Assembly (NCBI GenBank): GCA_023231065.1
Contig: JALNWE010000007.1
Coordinates: 10,207-74,206, forward strand
DNA: 64,000 bases
Reading direction: 5' to 3'
Source of the DNA: Bacteroidales bacterium
Lineage (GTDB): Bacteria; Bacteroidota; Bacteroidia; Bacteroidales; FEN-979
Shown: piece after piece, positions 9,561-18,755 of the stretch
How the letters are laid out: each line of letters opens with the position of its first letter
How positions within the stretch are numbered: position 1 is the first letter of the stretch
Position numbers and translations under genes: made by a program
Notes under the pieces: generated by a model
Database searches by the model: none
What the model was told of the DNA's origin: nothing
The model's input: the letters and a program-made list of their open reading frames with translations, nothing else

Positions 9561-10712
9561 TTAAATGGATATATGAGTGAAATTGAACAATATCCGAAAT
9601 CCCATTTTCTTTAAGATATCGCCAGTGTTAACTGAACTTCCGGTTATCCTTGCCTGAAATGCGGGGAATTCCCTTCTTAACGGATAAGCGCTGCGCTGCT
9701 GCTCGAATCCTTCGGGATCGGCCCTCAAACGCGAATCATCCTCCAGGATATTGTATGTCTTCAAAACCGCTTCCCCGGCTATTTCTTCTGCCGTTTTTCC
9801 ATTTCCGTCAATGTTGATAAGGGTTTCGACGGGTAAAGGGATGTCTGTGGGGAACCAATCTTTTAATGGCAGACCGAAATAATGTACCAGGGCCCTGACT
9901 ACCATGGCTGTACCGGTAGCTTTGCCATCGGCAGAATATCCCGCGATGTGCGGTGTGGCAATCGAAATGACCGACATCAACCCCGGATCAATATGGGGTT
10001 CATTTTCCCAGACATCCAATATGCCACCGGCCAATTTTTTATTCCGGAGATATTCAGTTAACGGCGCCTGATCCACTACTTCTCCCCTGGAGGCATTGAT
10101 CAGCCAGGCGGTCGGTTTCATCTGCCGGAACTGGTCCCTACCGATCAGGTGAAAAGTCTTGTCCATGCCATTAAAGAGCAAAGGAACATGCAGGGTGACG
10201 ATGTCCGATTCCTGTAAAAGTTGGGGCAGGGATACAAAATCGCCCTTCCCTTCCGCCCTTTCACGGGGTGGGTCGTTGAGTAAAATGTTCATCCCTAAGA
10301 TCCGGGCTAATTGCTCAACTTTTGATCCGACATGTCCTACGCCAACAATCCCGATGGTTTTGTTTTTAAGATGAAAACCTTCCCGGCGGCTGAGGGTGAA
10401 TAAGGCTGATGCAAGATATTGCTGGACAGAGGCCGCGTTACATCCCGGGGCATTGTTCCAGGAAATTCCATGGTCATCGCAATAACGGGTGTCAATGTGA
10501 TCGTAACCAATGGTAGCGGTACCGATAAACCGGACCGGGGTATCGCGAAGGATTTCCTTGTCGCACAGGGTCCTTGTCCGGATAAGTAAAGCATCGGCAT
10601 GGGATACCACGCTATGCGTTATCGCGTTGGCAGGGAGGTACCGGATTTCGGCAAAAGGTTCAAGTACACCCCTAAGGAACGGAATATTCTGATCAGCGAC
10701 AATCCGTATCAT
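9561..10712 (-). CDS. pdxB: 4-phosphoerythronate dehydrogenase
   Basis: A 383-residue D-isomer-specific 2-hydroxyacid dehydrogenase (E. coli PdxB is 378). PdxB oxidises 4-phospho-D-erythronate in the DXP-dependent branch of pyridoxal phosphate synthesis, in the cytoplasm. The PdxB-type start is MIRIVADQNIPF. The Rossmann motif GVGHVG is at 124-129. The catalytic set is Arg209 (NASRGE), the Glu of WENEP (235-239) and His255 (TPHIAGYS). The C-terminal ~95 residues (from about 285) are the extra PdxB dimerisation domain that separates it from SerA. The gene lies 14 bp upstream of the LVIVD gene and has its own -7 element. Confidence 0.92.
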   Translation of the reverse strand: MIRIVADQNIPFLRGVLEPFAEIRYLPANAITHSVVSHADALLIRTRTLCDKEILRDTPVRFIGTATIGYDHIDTRYCDDHGISWNNAPGCNAASVQQYLASALFTLSRREGFHLKNKTIGIVGVGHVGSKVEQLARILGMNILLNDPPRERAEGKGDFVSLPQLLQESDIVTLHVPLLFNGMDKTFHLIGRDQFRQMKPTAWLINASRGEVVDQAPLTEYLRNKKLAGGILDVWENEPHIDPGLMSVISIATPHIAGYSADGKATGTAMVVRALVHYFGLPLKDWFPTDIPLPVETLINIDGNGKTAEEIAGEAVLKTYNILEDDSRLRADPEGFEQQRSAYPLRREFPAFQARITGSSVNTGDILKKMGFRILFNFTHISI

Positions 10713-11032
10713 GCTTTTGGTATCGAGTGCAACAGATGCAAAGATACAAATCTTTAGGGCGGGTACTTTTTACCTGGGAAAACATAAAAATCAGATCGAC
10801 GTTTACATCAATTTTATTTATCTAATTTTGAACTTGCGCTGAAAAGTTGGATCCTGGTAAATAAACCTTCCAGGTTTTTGTCAGCGAATATATGCCCGGT
10901 TTGATAAACACACCAAATCTATCGAATTCAAATCTGGAAGGTTTTTCAGGACAGTTTTAATTTTTAACGACCTGGCGGTGAACAGTAATTTTTCGGAGTG
11001 GACTCAGTTTTAACCTTTCAAAAATACCTGGA
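10713..11032. repeat. 320-bp divergent gap holding an inverted repeat and a dispersed palindrome element
   Basis: The gap between pdxB (minus) and the radical SAM gene (plus) holds three things besides the pdxB promoter. A plus-strand TAATTTTG at 10823-10830 could be the promoter of the radical SAM gene. An 11-bp perfect inverted repeat has arms at 10863-10873 (AAACCTTCCAG) and 10934-10944; the left arm also starts a small AAACCT/AGGTTT hairpin. At 10971-11006 lies a segment (CCTGGCGGTGAA, TTTTTCGGAGTGGACTC) that recurs at 29309-29340 and partly at 15626-15641. No reading frame of note was seen. Confidence 0.6.
10739..10746 (-). promoter_or_regulatory. -7 element for pdxB
   Basis: On the minus strand this reads TATCTTTG, a perfect TAnnTTTG match, 26 bp before the pdxB start codon. 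Confidence 0.6.
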
Positions 11033-13237
11033 ATGAACGACGATAAACCGGCGCTTTTCATTACGCCACCTTTTACCCAGCTTAATACGCCATATCCCGC
11101 CACCGCCTTTCTGAAGGGGTTCCTGAATACTAAAAATATAAAGTCAACACAGGTTGATCTGGGACTTGAAGTAATCCTGAGCGTTTTTTCCAGGGATGGA
11201 CTGACCCGTTTATTTGACGGCATTGATCCGGGCGATCCTAAGCTTACCGATAATTTCAGACGGATTTTAACCCTTAGGCATGAATATATTTCTACCATCG
11301 GTAATGTGATATCTTTCCTCCAGGACAAGGATCCTGCCATTGCCCATCTGATCTGCGGGCGGGAGTGGCTCCCGGAAGCGTCGCGGTTTGGAGGGATGGC
11401 CGACCTGGAAATGGCTTTCGGGGACTTGGGTATCCGGGACAAAGCCCGCCATCTGGCAACGCTTTATCTCGAAGACATCGGCGATCTGATCACCGGCATG
11501 GTTGATCCTCATTTTGGTTTCAGCCGGTACGCGGAGCGGTTGGGGCGCTCGCCAGCAACTTTCGATGAACTGGAACAGGAACTGAATAAACCGGAAAGTT
11601 TTTTCGACCATTACCTGATCGGCTTACTACAGGAAAAAACCGATCTGGTCCAACCCGGGTTGGTTGCCATCACCATTCCCTTTCCGGGCAATCTTTACAG
11701 CGCCCTGAAATGCGGTCAATGGCTGAAAAAAAACCGGCCTCAAATCCCGGTAGCATTTGGACGAGGCTACATCGGTACCGAACTCCGGTCACTCTCTGAT
11801 CCCCGGGTTTTTAACATGACCGATTTTATTCTGTTGGATGATGGGGAAACGCCCCTGATCAACCTGTTGGAATACCTGCGGGGAAAAAGAAAAAAGGAAG
11901 AGTTGAAAAGGACTTTTCTGCGGGACGATGGAATGGTGGTGTTCTGTAACGGTTCGACTTCGCCTGATTGCCTTCCTGGTGATTCCGGAACTCCCGATTA
12001 CAGCGATCTTCCGTTGGACCGTTATCTTCCGGTGATCGAGATAGCGAACCCGATGCACCGGCTTTGGAGCGATGGGCGCTGGAACCGGTTGATACTGGCC
12101 CATGGGTGTTACTGGGCAAAATGTGCCTTTTGTGATACAACTTTAGACTATATTCACCGGTATGTCCCCAACAAACCCGCGCAGATCTGCGACCGGATGG
12201 AAGCGATCATGGCACAGACCGGGAAGAACGGGTTCCATTTTGTAGATGAAGCGGCCCCGCCGGCATTGCTCAGGGAAGTGGCCCTGGAGGTCATACGCAG
12301 GGATCTGAATGTTTGCTGGTGGACCAATATCCGCTTTGAAACAAATTTCACCAGCGATCTTTGCCGGTTGCTGAAAGCTTCCGGATGTATTGCTGTTTCC
12401 GGGGGACTGGAGGTGGCTTCGGACCGGATCCTGAAGATGATCGACAAAGGTGTCAGCGTTTCCCAGGCGGTAAGGGTGGCGCGGAACTTTACTGAGGCTG
12501 GTATCATGGTCCATACTTACCTGATGTATGGTTTCCCTACACAGACAGCGCGGGAGACCATTGATTCTTTGGAGATCGTACGGCAACTTTTCTTTCATGG
12601 CCTGGTCCAGTCGGGTTTCTGGCATCTTTTCGCGATGACGGCCCACAGTAAAGTAGGAAAACATCCGGAAGCGTTCGGTGTGGTACGAAAATCCTTTGAT
12701 ATAGCTCCTTTTGCCAATAATGACCTGAGCCACCATGACCCACTGGGATGTGATCATGAGGCCTTTGGGGAAGGTTTGCGGAAAGCGTTGTACAATTATA
12801 TGCACGGCATCTGTATTGACCGTCCGTTGCAGGAATGGTTCGATTTTCCGATCCCTCCGGCAACGATAGCGCCAAAGTTCGTCGCGGGCTTGCTGAAGGC
12901 TGAAAGATCACAACCTGTCAATCCGGATGCACACGTGTTATGGCTTGGCGGACCCTGCTCAATCCGGGTATATCAACGGAAGAAAAAAGGAAAAATACAT
13001 CCCTGGGCCACGGTCGTCATTCATAACCGGAGGGAGAATATAACCCTGTCGGGTCCCTCGAACCTTGGTCAATGGCTGTATGACAGGCTCCCGTCATTGT
13101 CGGCCAGAAACCGGAAAATTTTCACATTTAAGGAACTAGAGCAGGATTTTTCACGGCATATCCCAATTGGCTTTGAATCGTTCCGCAAAGGTCCTGTAAT
13201 GCACGCGTTACGCGACAACGGACTGATCCTGCTTTAG
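11033..13237 (+). CDS. B12-binding-domain-type radical SAM protein with CX4CX2C cluster motif
   Basis: A 734-residue protein. The N-terminus (ALFITPPFTQLNTPYPATAF) resembles the cobalamin-binding-type domain of B12 radical SAM enzymes; a middle section (about 200-290) has the DDGETPLINLL signature seen in the same group. The radical SAM core runs from about 345 to 600, with the iron-sulfur cysteines Cys359, Cys364 and Cys367 in HGCYWAKCAFCD. The spacing is CX4CX2C, not CX3CX2C. Also visible are GGLEVASDRIL and a C-terminal ~130-residue domain. Enzymes of this type do methylations or ring and backbone rearrangements, but the substrate cannot be told. The ATG at 11033 was chosen because it starts the first beta-strand. 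The gene stands alone, with no precursor peptide or cobalamin gene beside it. Confidence 0.82.
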   Translation: MNDDKPALFITPPFTQLNTPYPATAFLKGFLNTKNIKSTQVDLGLEVILSVFSRDGLTRLFDGIDPGDPKLTDNFRRILTLRHEYISTIGNVISFLQDKDPAIAHLICGREWLPEASRFGGMADLEMAFGDLGIRDKARHLATLYLEDIGDLITGMVDPHFGFSRYAERLGRSPATFDELEQELNKPESFFDHYLIGLLQEKTDLVQPGLVAITIPFPGNLYSALKCGQWLKKNRPQIPVAFGRGYIGTELRSLSDPRVFNMTDFILLDDGETPLINLLEYLRGKRKKEELKRTFLRDDGMVVFCNGSTSPDCLPGDSGTPDYSDLPLDRYLPVIEIANPMHRLWSDGRWNRLILAHGCYWAKCAFCDTTLDYIHRYVPNKPAQICDRMEAIMAQTGKNGFHFVDEAAPPALLREVALEVIRRDLNVCWWTNIRFETNFTSDLCRLLKASGCIAVSGGLEVASDRILKMIDKGVSVSQAVRVARNFTEAGIMVHTYLMYGFPTQTARETIDSLEIVRQLFFHGLVQSGFWHLFAMTAHSKVGKHPEAFGVVRKSFDIAPFANNDLSHHDPLGCDHEAFGEGLRKALYNYMHGICIDRPLQEWFDFPIPPATIAPKFVAGLLKAERSQPVNPDAHVLWLGGPCSIRVYQRKKKGKIHPWATVVIHNRRENITLSGPSNLGQWLYDRLPSLSARNRKIFTFKELEQDFSRHIPIGFESFRKGPVMHALRDNGLILL

Positions 13238-13247
13238 CCTGGAACCC

Positions 13248-13352
13248 TTATTTTTTAGCTGCTTTCTTCTCCTTTTTTGCAGCGCGTTTTTCTTTTAAAC
13301 TCTTGGTGGGCTCCTTTTTGTTTTCCTTTTTAACACTCTTTTCTTTTCCCAT
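13248..13352 (-). CDS. 34-residue Lys-rich basic peptide
   Basis: An intact minus-strand frame from ATG (13350-13352) to TAA (13248-13250). The peptide begins MGKEKSVKKENKKEP and continues with alternating Lys, Glu and Ala to AAKK. Roughly half the residues are Lys, with no hydrophobic segment, so a nucleic-acid or ribosome-associated peptide is possible. A near-consensus -7 (TACCTTTA, minus strand, around 13375-13382) precedes it. It lies between the radical SAM gene and the prolyl oligopeptidase gene, in an otherwise empty 171-bp gap. The short length makes the call tentative; low-complexity coding by chance is the alternative. Confidence 0.5.
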   Translation of the reverse strand: MGKEKSVKKENKKEPTKSLKEKRAAKKEKKAAKK

Positions 13353-13408
13353 GGCAGTTTAGTTTTAAGAAGGATAAAGGTACAAAGAATTTACGATATT
13401 CTTTATTA

Positions 13409-15481
13409 CTAATTCATATTTAGCTGGTTCATAAGGAATTCGTAATTGACTACAGAATTGTCAATCCGTTGCTTGGTTGCCTGTCCTGAGCCATGGCCCA
13501 CATTGTAATCGATGAAAAGCATGACCGGGTTGATCTGTCCGGGATTATTTTGAAGGGCAGCGGTGAACTTTTTAGCATGGAGCGGATCCACCCGGCTGTC
13601 GTTGGCCCCGGTGCGGATCAGCATGGTTGGCATATTGATCCCCATACGTATGTTATGGTAAGGAGAGTACCGCAGGAGGTTCCTGAAATCCTTTTCATTC
13701 TCGCTGGATCCATATTCAGGGATCCAGTAACGGGCGATCAGGAATTTGTGGAAACGGACCATATCGATCAGTGGAACAGCACAGAGGACCGCCTTGTACA
13801 GATCGGGACGCTGGGTTGCCACCGCGCCCATCAGCAGGCCCCCATTGCTTCCTCCTTCAGCAGCTAATCGTCCCGGGTTGGTATATTTTTCACGGATCAG
13901 CCATTCAGCGCAAGCATTGAAATCGTCAAAACAGTTCTGCTTGTTCAGCAACATCCCATCCTCATGCCATTTTTCGCCATATTCATCCCCACCGCGGATA
14001 CCCGGCTCCACAACCACGCCTCCCCGGTTGATAAACGGGGCATAGCCTCCATAATATCCGGGAGTGATACCGATGTTGAACCCGCCATAGGCTGTCAGCA
14101 ATACCGGATTATTTCCATCCAGTTTCATATCTTTTCGGTGAACGACGATCACCGGGATCCGGGTACTGTCCTTGGAATAATAGAAATCGATCTCTCCGGT
14201 GATGTTGGACATATCGATGGGCATTTCACGGAAATAATACAATCTCCATTTGAAATTTTTGGGAGAAGCCACGAACATCTTGCCCGGGGAGGTAAAGGTC
14301 GCCATGAAAATGTAAACGGAGTCTTCTTCACGGTCGTAACTAAACCCGGTCACATCGCCTATTTCCGGCAGATCGATGGGCCGTATCTTCTTCCCTTCGG
14401 CATCAAACAGGGTCAGCCGGCCCTGGATGTCTTTCTTGTCCTGGACGATCATCCTTCCGTCTTTCAGGACCTCGACATTCTGCAACACGGTTTCTCCTTC
14501 AGGGATCAGCTCTTTCCAGTCCTTGTATCCGGGTTTATCCGTACCGGCGACCATAAACCGGTATCTCGGTGCATTGTCGTTGGTAAGGATGTACAATTTA
14601 TTGCCAAGCGCCGACGGATAAGCCTGAAATTTCGCGCTTTCATAGATTAACTTTCCTTTTTCCATCGAACCGGTTTCCCGCATATAGCAATTGTTGGAAT
14701 TAAAATTGCCTTCTCCCGAAAAAGTGACATTGCCATACCGGTTATCATAAATATAAAATGAATTTTTTGCATCTTCGGTGGTTCCGATGAATTGTGCACC
14801 CGTTTGCGGATCGCCTACTTTCCAGTAATAGGTTTTCAGCGGTCGTTGGGTGTTTACATCTTCCTGGCTGCGGATGGTAAAATAGGCATGTTGCTGGTCT
14901 TTGGTCCATTGATAACTGAAAATATTCTCCAGGGGAGGGTACAGGACCTTCCCGCTACGGGTTTCGATGATGTAGGTTGTAGATATCTCGGCCCCGCTTT
15001 TCTGAACGCTGATGGCGGCCCGTTCCCCATCGTAAGTATAGGCGGCCCCGATTGTGGAAGTTTTTCCGGTAGTGTCAAGTTTGACCGGATCCCAGATCAG
15101 GATCTTCTTCCCGTCAATGATCGTGTAGAGGGATGTTTGTTTATCCCCTTTTTTCCTGATATTCTGGAACACGCGTTTACCCTCTTTGTCAAGCGGCCCT
15201 TCATAATCCATATCGATAAAGGCAGCGATCTCATCCCGGAAACCAGGATGCTCCTTTTGGGTGGCTTTCATGTAAGCTACCGTGCATTCATGCTGTGCTT
15301 TTGTCCAGGCAATGACATCCGGATCGGTCTTATCCTCAAGCCAGCGATAATCATCGGTCAGCAGCATCCCGTGTAGGGTATCCACAACCGGGATCTTTGG
15401 AGTAACGGGAGGATAAAATTGTTGTTGTGCGAAACCGGCTAATGGCAGGCTCAATGTTAACAAAAGAAAAAGTTTTTTCAT
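13409..15481 (-). CDS. Prolyl oligopeptidase family serine peptidase (S9A)
   Basis: A 690-residue exported peptidase. Signal peptide 1-18 (MKKLFLLLTLSLPLAGFA). The mature N-terminus starts with the S9A hallmark YPPVTPKIPVVDTLHG, followed by a seven-bladed propeller region to about 410, then the alpha/beta-hydrolase domain. The catalytic triad is visible: Ser in GGSNGGLLMG (about 545), Asp in GANDSRV (about 628) and His in VGHGSG (about 663). S9A enzymes cut short peptides after proline; a signal peptide suggests periplasmic peptide digestion. A -7 element 188 bp upstream would give a long leader containing the nested palindrome at 15511-15641. Confidence 0.93.
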   Translation of the reverse strand: MKKLFLLLTLSLPLAGFAQQQFYPPVTPKIPVVDTLHGMLLTDDYRWLEDKTDPDVIAWTKAQHECTVAYMKATQKEHPGFRDEIAAFIDMDYEGPLDKEGKRVFQNIRKKGDKQTSLYTIIDGKKILIWDPVKLDTTGKTSTIGAAYTYDGERAAISVQKSGAEISTTYIIETRSGKVLYPPLENIFSYQWTKDQQHAYFTIRSQEDVNTQRPLKTYYWKVGDPQTGAQFIGTTEDAKNSFYIYDNRYGNVTFSGEGNFNSNNCYMRETGSMEKGKLIYESAKFQAYPSALGNKLYILTNDNAPRYRFMVAGTDKPGYKDWKELIPEGETVLQNVEVLKDGRMIVQDKKDIQGRLTLFDAEGKKIRPIDLPEIGDVTGFSYDREEDSVYIFMATFTSPGKMFVASPKNFKWRLYYFREMPIDMSNITGEIDFYYSKDSTRIPVIVVHRKDMKLDGNNPVLLTAYGGFNIGITPGYYGGYAPFINRGGVVVEPGIRGGDEYGEKWHEDGMLLNKQNCFDDFNACAEWLIREKYTNPGRLAAEGGSNGGLLMGAVATQRPDLYKAVLCAVPLIDMVRFHKFLIARYWIPEYGSSENEKDFRNLLRYSPYHNIRMGINMPTMLIRTGANDSRVDPLHAKKFTAALQNNPGQINPVMLFIDYNVGHGSGQATKQRIDNSVVNYEFLMNQLNMN

Positions 15482-15510
15482 AGGGCATACAGATTAAAAG
15501 ATTACAAGAT

Positions 15511-15641
15511 GAGCCGACTCCAAAAAGTCATTTTCAAAGAAAACCGGACACTGAGCGAAGTCAAAGCGTCTTCATTAACAGGTAATTGCATTCTTTGGCT
15601 TCGCTCATGGCCCAATTGATCATAGTTTTCGGAATGGGCTC
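15511..15641. repeat. Nested imperfect palindrome in a 330-bp gap
   Basis: This sits in the gap 15482-15811 between two minus-strand genes. The inner arms are TGAGCGAAGTCAAAG (15552-15566) and CTTTGGCTTCGCTCA (15593-15607), 15 bp that pair fully if one G-T wobble is allowed, with a 26-nt loop. The outer arms are GAGCCGACTCCAAAA (15511-15525) and TTTTCGGAATGGGCTC (15626-15641), which pair with a few mismatches. The outer right arm resembles the dispersed element at 10971-11006 and 29309-29340. The rest of the gap holds the -7 element at 15669 and nothing else recognisable. Confidence 0.75.
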
Positions 15642-15668
15642 AAAGTTTGAATGGCTAAAAACATAAAG

Positions 15669-15676
15669 CAAAGATA
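15669..15676 (-). promoter_or_regulatory. -7 element, probable promoter of the prolyl oligopeptidase gene
   Basis: Minus strand TATCTTTG with a TTG 21 bp upstream (complement of 15698-15700). It is 188 bp before the peptidase start, so the transcript would begin with a structured leader. Confidence 0.5.
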
Positions 15677-15811
15677 GAAATCAAATAGCTTTCGCGCCAA
15701 TTAATGCGGCAAACCGGGTTAAAAACTCGATGAAAAGCGTAAGAAATGATAACAGGTCAATCCCGGAAACAGGTCATGACGAATTCTTTTGAAAACTTTT
15801 TAAGAACAGGT

Positions 15812-16231
15812 TTATTTTTTCTTGATCTCTTCATATTTCCGGAACCACTCCGGAAAATAGTTCAGGAACCGGATCGGTTTGAAGTTGTCTTTCCGCACGA
15901 CAATATGCTGGGTTGAACCCAGGGCGCAAAGTTCATCTTTCCCGTTTACAACCTCGTATCCGTATGTCGTTCTTAATCCATGATTTTCCTCGACCCAGGT
16001 CCTGACGAAGACGCGATCGCCATACCGGACGGGTTTTTTAAAAGTGATTTCGACTTTCAATACTGGCGAACAAAATCCCGCCTTTTCCATTTCCGGATAG
16101 CTGTATCCCACTTCCTCAATCAGTTGTGTCCTTCCCATTTCGAACCACCGTAAATAGTTGGCGTGATAAATGATCCCCATCATATCTGTATCGCCGTATG
16201 TGACCTGAATTTCCTTGGTGGATATGTACAT
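15812..16231 (-). CDS. YbgC/FadM-type acyl-CoA thioesterase (hot-dog fold)
   Basis: A 139-residue single-domain protein, the family's normal length. The 4-hydroxybenzoyl-CoA thioesterase signature is near the N-terminus: YGDTDMMGIIYHANYLRWFE (residues 12-31). It contains the catalytic Asp (Asp16) and the YHANY helix start. These enzymes hydrolyse short- to medium-chain or aromatic acyl-CoA thioesters in the cytoplasm; YbgC is often linked to envelope phospholipid metabolism. The neighbouring TonB receptor gene lies 89 bp upstream on the same strand and does not narrow the substrate. Confidence 0.88.
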   Translation of the reverse strand: MYISTKEIQVTYGDTDMMGIIYHANYLRWFEMGRTQLIEEVGYSYPEMEKAGFCSPVLKVEITFKKPVRYGDRVFVRTWVEENHGLRTTYGYEVVNGKDELCALGSTQHIVVRKDNFKPIRFLNYFPEWFRKYEEIKKK

Positions 16232-16320
16232 ATTGAAGTTTATTTGATGTGTCCTGATAAAATATAGCGAAATGGAGGCGTTTGATCATGGCATATTTTT
16301 TCAGGGGATGCAAGATAATG

Positions 16321-18732
16321 CTACATCCCGTTCTCAAATTCAAATTTTGTCTCTTTGCCCTTCTTGCCATTGACGCCGAAGTTGAAGATAAACCCGGCAT
16401 AAAATACCCGTCCATCGCGTCGGCGGATCGATTCCTGAACAAGGACCGGAGTATCCACGGTGGTTTTCATCGTTTGCGAGTTAAAAAGGTCAGAGATGGT
16501 TGCAACCAATGAGATCTTTTTCTTCCAGAGGTCCTGGCGTAAGCCCAGGTTGACCACCCATGATGGTTCCCGCATTCCCTGGGATGTGAGCGCCCAACTC
16601 CGGTACTGGCCAATAAGCTGAAAAAGGGTAGTCTTGGTAATGCTGATTGAGGCATTCAGTTTGGCATTCCATGCAAAAGCTGATTTATCGGCGGCATAAC
16701 CAAGGTTGGATGCATCTATCTGGCTGTAAAATCCAGACGCGCTGAAATTTATATTAGCAATTTTGCCTATTTGCCAGGTGCCACTAAGATCGATCCCTGC
16801 TGATTGATCGGTAGCAAGATTATCAATGGTAGTAACAAGTACTGTATCATTCAGATTGGATGTGACTATAGTAAATCCATGTACTTTGTAACGATAAAAA
16901 AGCGTGGGGACCAGGGTGAGGTTTTCCAGACGCAGGGAATAGCCCAACTCCACTGAATGGATATCCTCAGGCTTCAGGTCAGGATTTCCGACAAAGATAT
17001 TCCGGGGATCCCGGTATTCGGGGACAGGGTTCATGTCCTCCCCATCGGGGCGGTTTACGCGACGGCTGTAATTCAATTGCCATTCGTTTTTCCCTGAAGC
17101 AAGGCTCATGTGGAGGGTAGGGTAGAGGGCAAAATAGTCGCTGTTCGTGGTTGCGTTGAGCGACCGGAACTCCAGGTTCAGCAATGCCTCTTCTGCCCGT
17201 AAACCAGCCATCACACTAAATTTGCCCCAGGTGAAACTTGCGGTGGCATATAAAGCATGAACGGTTTGATTGGCATAAAACCGGTTTCCCTGGGTTGTAT
17301 CGGCAATCCAAAGGCTTTTGTCAGGATCCCAGGAATCCACTTCCTGGTCCTGGTGGGTGAGCTGCATATTTCCTTCGTAACCCGCATCAAGACTGGAGTT
17401 TTCCCACAACGGACGACTGTAATTGACCGAGAGGTTGATATTTTCTTCCTTGTTATTGGCCAGGCTTCGGGTTGTAACATCAGGATATAGTGGAAACTGA
17501 TACACATTGGTATAATTATCATCCTCTGATTCAGCATCCCGCTGATATTCAAAATCGACCTTTAAGCTATGCTCTTTTTCTTTATTGAAAACATGTTCAT
17601 AATTGGCCTTCAGCCCGAGACTGGTTTCATCTTCCGTACCCGTGTGATCGCGCCATAATTGTTCGGTCGTCTGAAAAGAAGTATCCTGATAAAGATAATT
17701 GGTCAGATCACTTCGTTTTACCTTCCGCAGATTAAATGTCCCTGATATCCCGACGAAATCGTTCTTGCTGACGTCCCAATCGATACCCAGCTGGCCAAGA
17801 TGAGAAACCGGGAGGGCAAGGCCGTCTGACGTCTGGTTAAGATACACTGAATTTCCGGTGGCTGTATCAATGGTTTGAGAATTAAGATCGCTGCTGCGCC
17901 AACGGTAATCCTGTCGGTAACCATAACTTCCGAACAGGTTAACGTTGCCAGTGTTGAAGTTGAGCTGCAGGTTGGCGTTGAAGCGGCTGTTGCTCCCGGC
18001 ATTGGCGCCGAGAATGCTGTTAAAACCTGATTTGCGTTCTTTTTTCAGGATGATGTTGATGATCCCGGCCGTTCCGTCTGGCTTATATTTAGCCGATGGA
18101 TTGGTTATCACCTCGATCCTTTCGACCAGCGAGGCAGGCATTTGTTCAAGGTTGGTCGAGGTAGCTAAAACCGAAGGACGGCCATTGATCAGGATGGTCA
18201 CGGCCCCGGAACCCCGAAGACTGATATTCCCATCCATATCTACCGAGATGGAAGGAATGGTCTGGAGGACATCTGAAACCGTTCCGGTTTGCGCCTGGAT
18301 GTCGGTCTGGACATTGAAGATCTTCCGGTCGATCTTCGTGATCATCATATTTCGCTGGGCCGTGACCGTCACTTCATTCATGGTCACAGAAGCCGGGGTT
18401 AACGTTAATTCACCCAGATCGGTCCGCGAATTTTTCCGGTCAATGGTAATATGCCCGGATCGTTTTTTCTCATAACCAATAAAGCTGTACTCGGCAATAT
18501 AGGTTCCAAAGGGAACATTTTTCATCCGGAACCAACCCAGGCTGTCTGACACCGTCCCCGTAACCATGGAATCGGATTTGGCCGTGCGCAATACAATATT
18601 GGCATACTCAACGGGACTTCCGGATTGGGCATCCATGACCCTTCCCGAAATTATTCCGGGATATTTATTCTGAGAAAGCAGGGGAAATGAAATCGTCAAA
18701 AAAAGGAAAGCAAGAAAATGAGTTCGGGCCAT
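16321..18732 (-). CDS. TonB-dependent outer-membrane receptor, OMP_b-brl_3 type
   Basis: An 803-residue outer-membrane protein. Signal peptide 1-20 (MARTHFLAFLFLTISFPLLS). A carboxypeptidase-regulatory-like beta-sandwich is at about 27-110 (ISGRVMDAQSGSPVEYANIV), a TonB plug at about 118-225 (VSDVLQTIPSISVD, GSGAVTILINGRPS), and the rest is beta-barrel ending in an aromatic-rich strand (FYAGFIFNFGVNG) followed by a short charged tail. No SusD partner is adjacent, so a polysaccharide uptake role is not supported. This group (PF14905-like) often carries metals, peptides or unknown ligands; the substrate is open. Confidence 0.9.
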   Translation of the reverse strand: MARTHFLAFLFLTISFPLLSQNKYPGIISGRVMDAQSGSPVEYANIVLRTAKSDSMVTGTVSDSLGWFRMKNVPFGTYIAEYSFIGYEKKRSGHITIDRKNSRTDLGELTLTPASVTMNEVTVTAQRNMMITKIDRKIFNVQTDIQAQTGTVSDVLQTIPSISVDMDGNISLRGSGAVTILINGRPSVLATSTNLEQMPASLVERIEVITNPSAKYKPDGTAGIINIILKKERKSGFNSILGANAGSNSRFNANLQLNFNTGNVNLFGSYGYRQDYRWRSSDLNSQTIDTATGNSVYLNQTSDGLALPVSHLGQLGIDWDVSKNDFVGISGTFNLRKVKRSDLTNYLYQDTSFQTTEQLWRDHTGTEDETSLGLKANYEHVFNKEKEHSLKVDFEYQRDAESEDDNYTNVYQFPLYPDVTTRSLANNKEENINLSVNYSRPLWENSSLDAGYEGNMQLTHQDQEVDSWDPDKSLWIADTTQGNRFYANQTVHALYATASFTWGKFSVMAGLRAEEALLNLEFRSLNATTNSDYFALYPTLHMSLASGKNEWQLNYSRRVNRPDGEDMNPVPEYRDPRNIFVGNPDLKPEDIHSVELGYSLRLENLTLVPTLFYRYKVHGFTIVTSNLNDTVLVTTIDNLATDQSAGIDLSGTWQIGKIANINFSASGFYSQIDASNLGYAADKSAFAWNAKLNASISITKTTLFQLIGQYRSWALTSQGMREPSWVVNLGLRQDLWKKKISLVATISDLFNSQTMKTTVDTPVLVQESIRRRDGRVFYAGFIFNFGVNGKKGKETKFEFENGM

Positions 18733-18755
18733 AAGTTTTAGCTAAATCCTGAATG

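Noticed and set aside
12143..12805. A 220-codon frame antisense to the radical SAM gene
   Set aside because: The radical SAM frame has clear motifs through the same stretch; the antisense product is unlike any protein I recognise.
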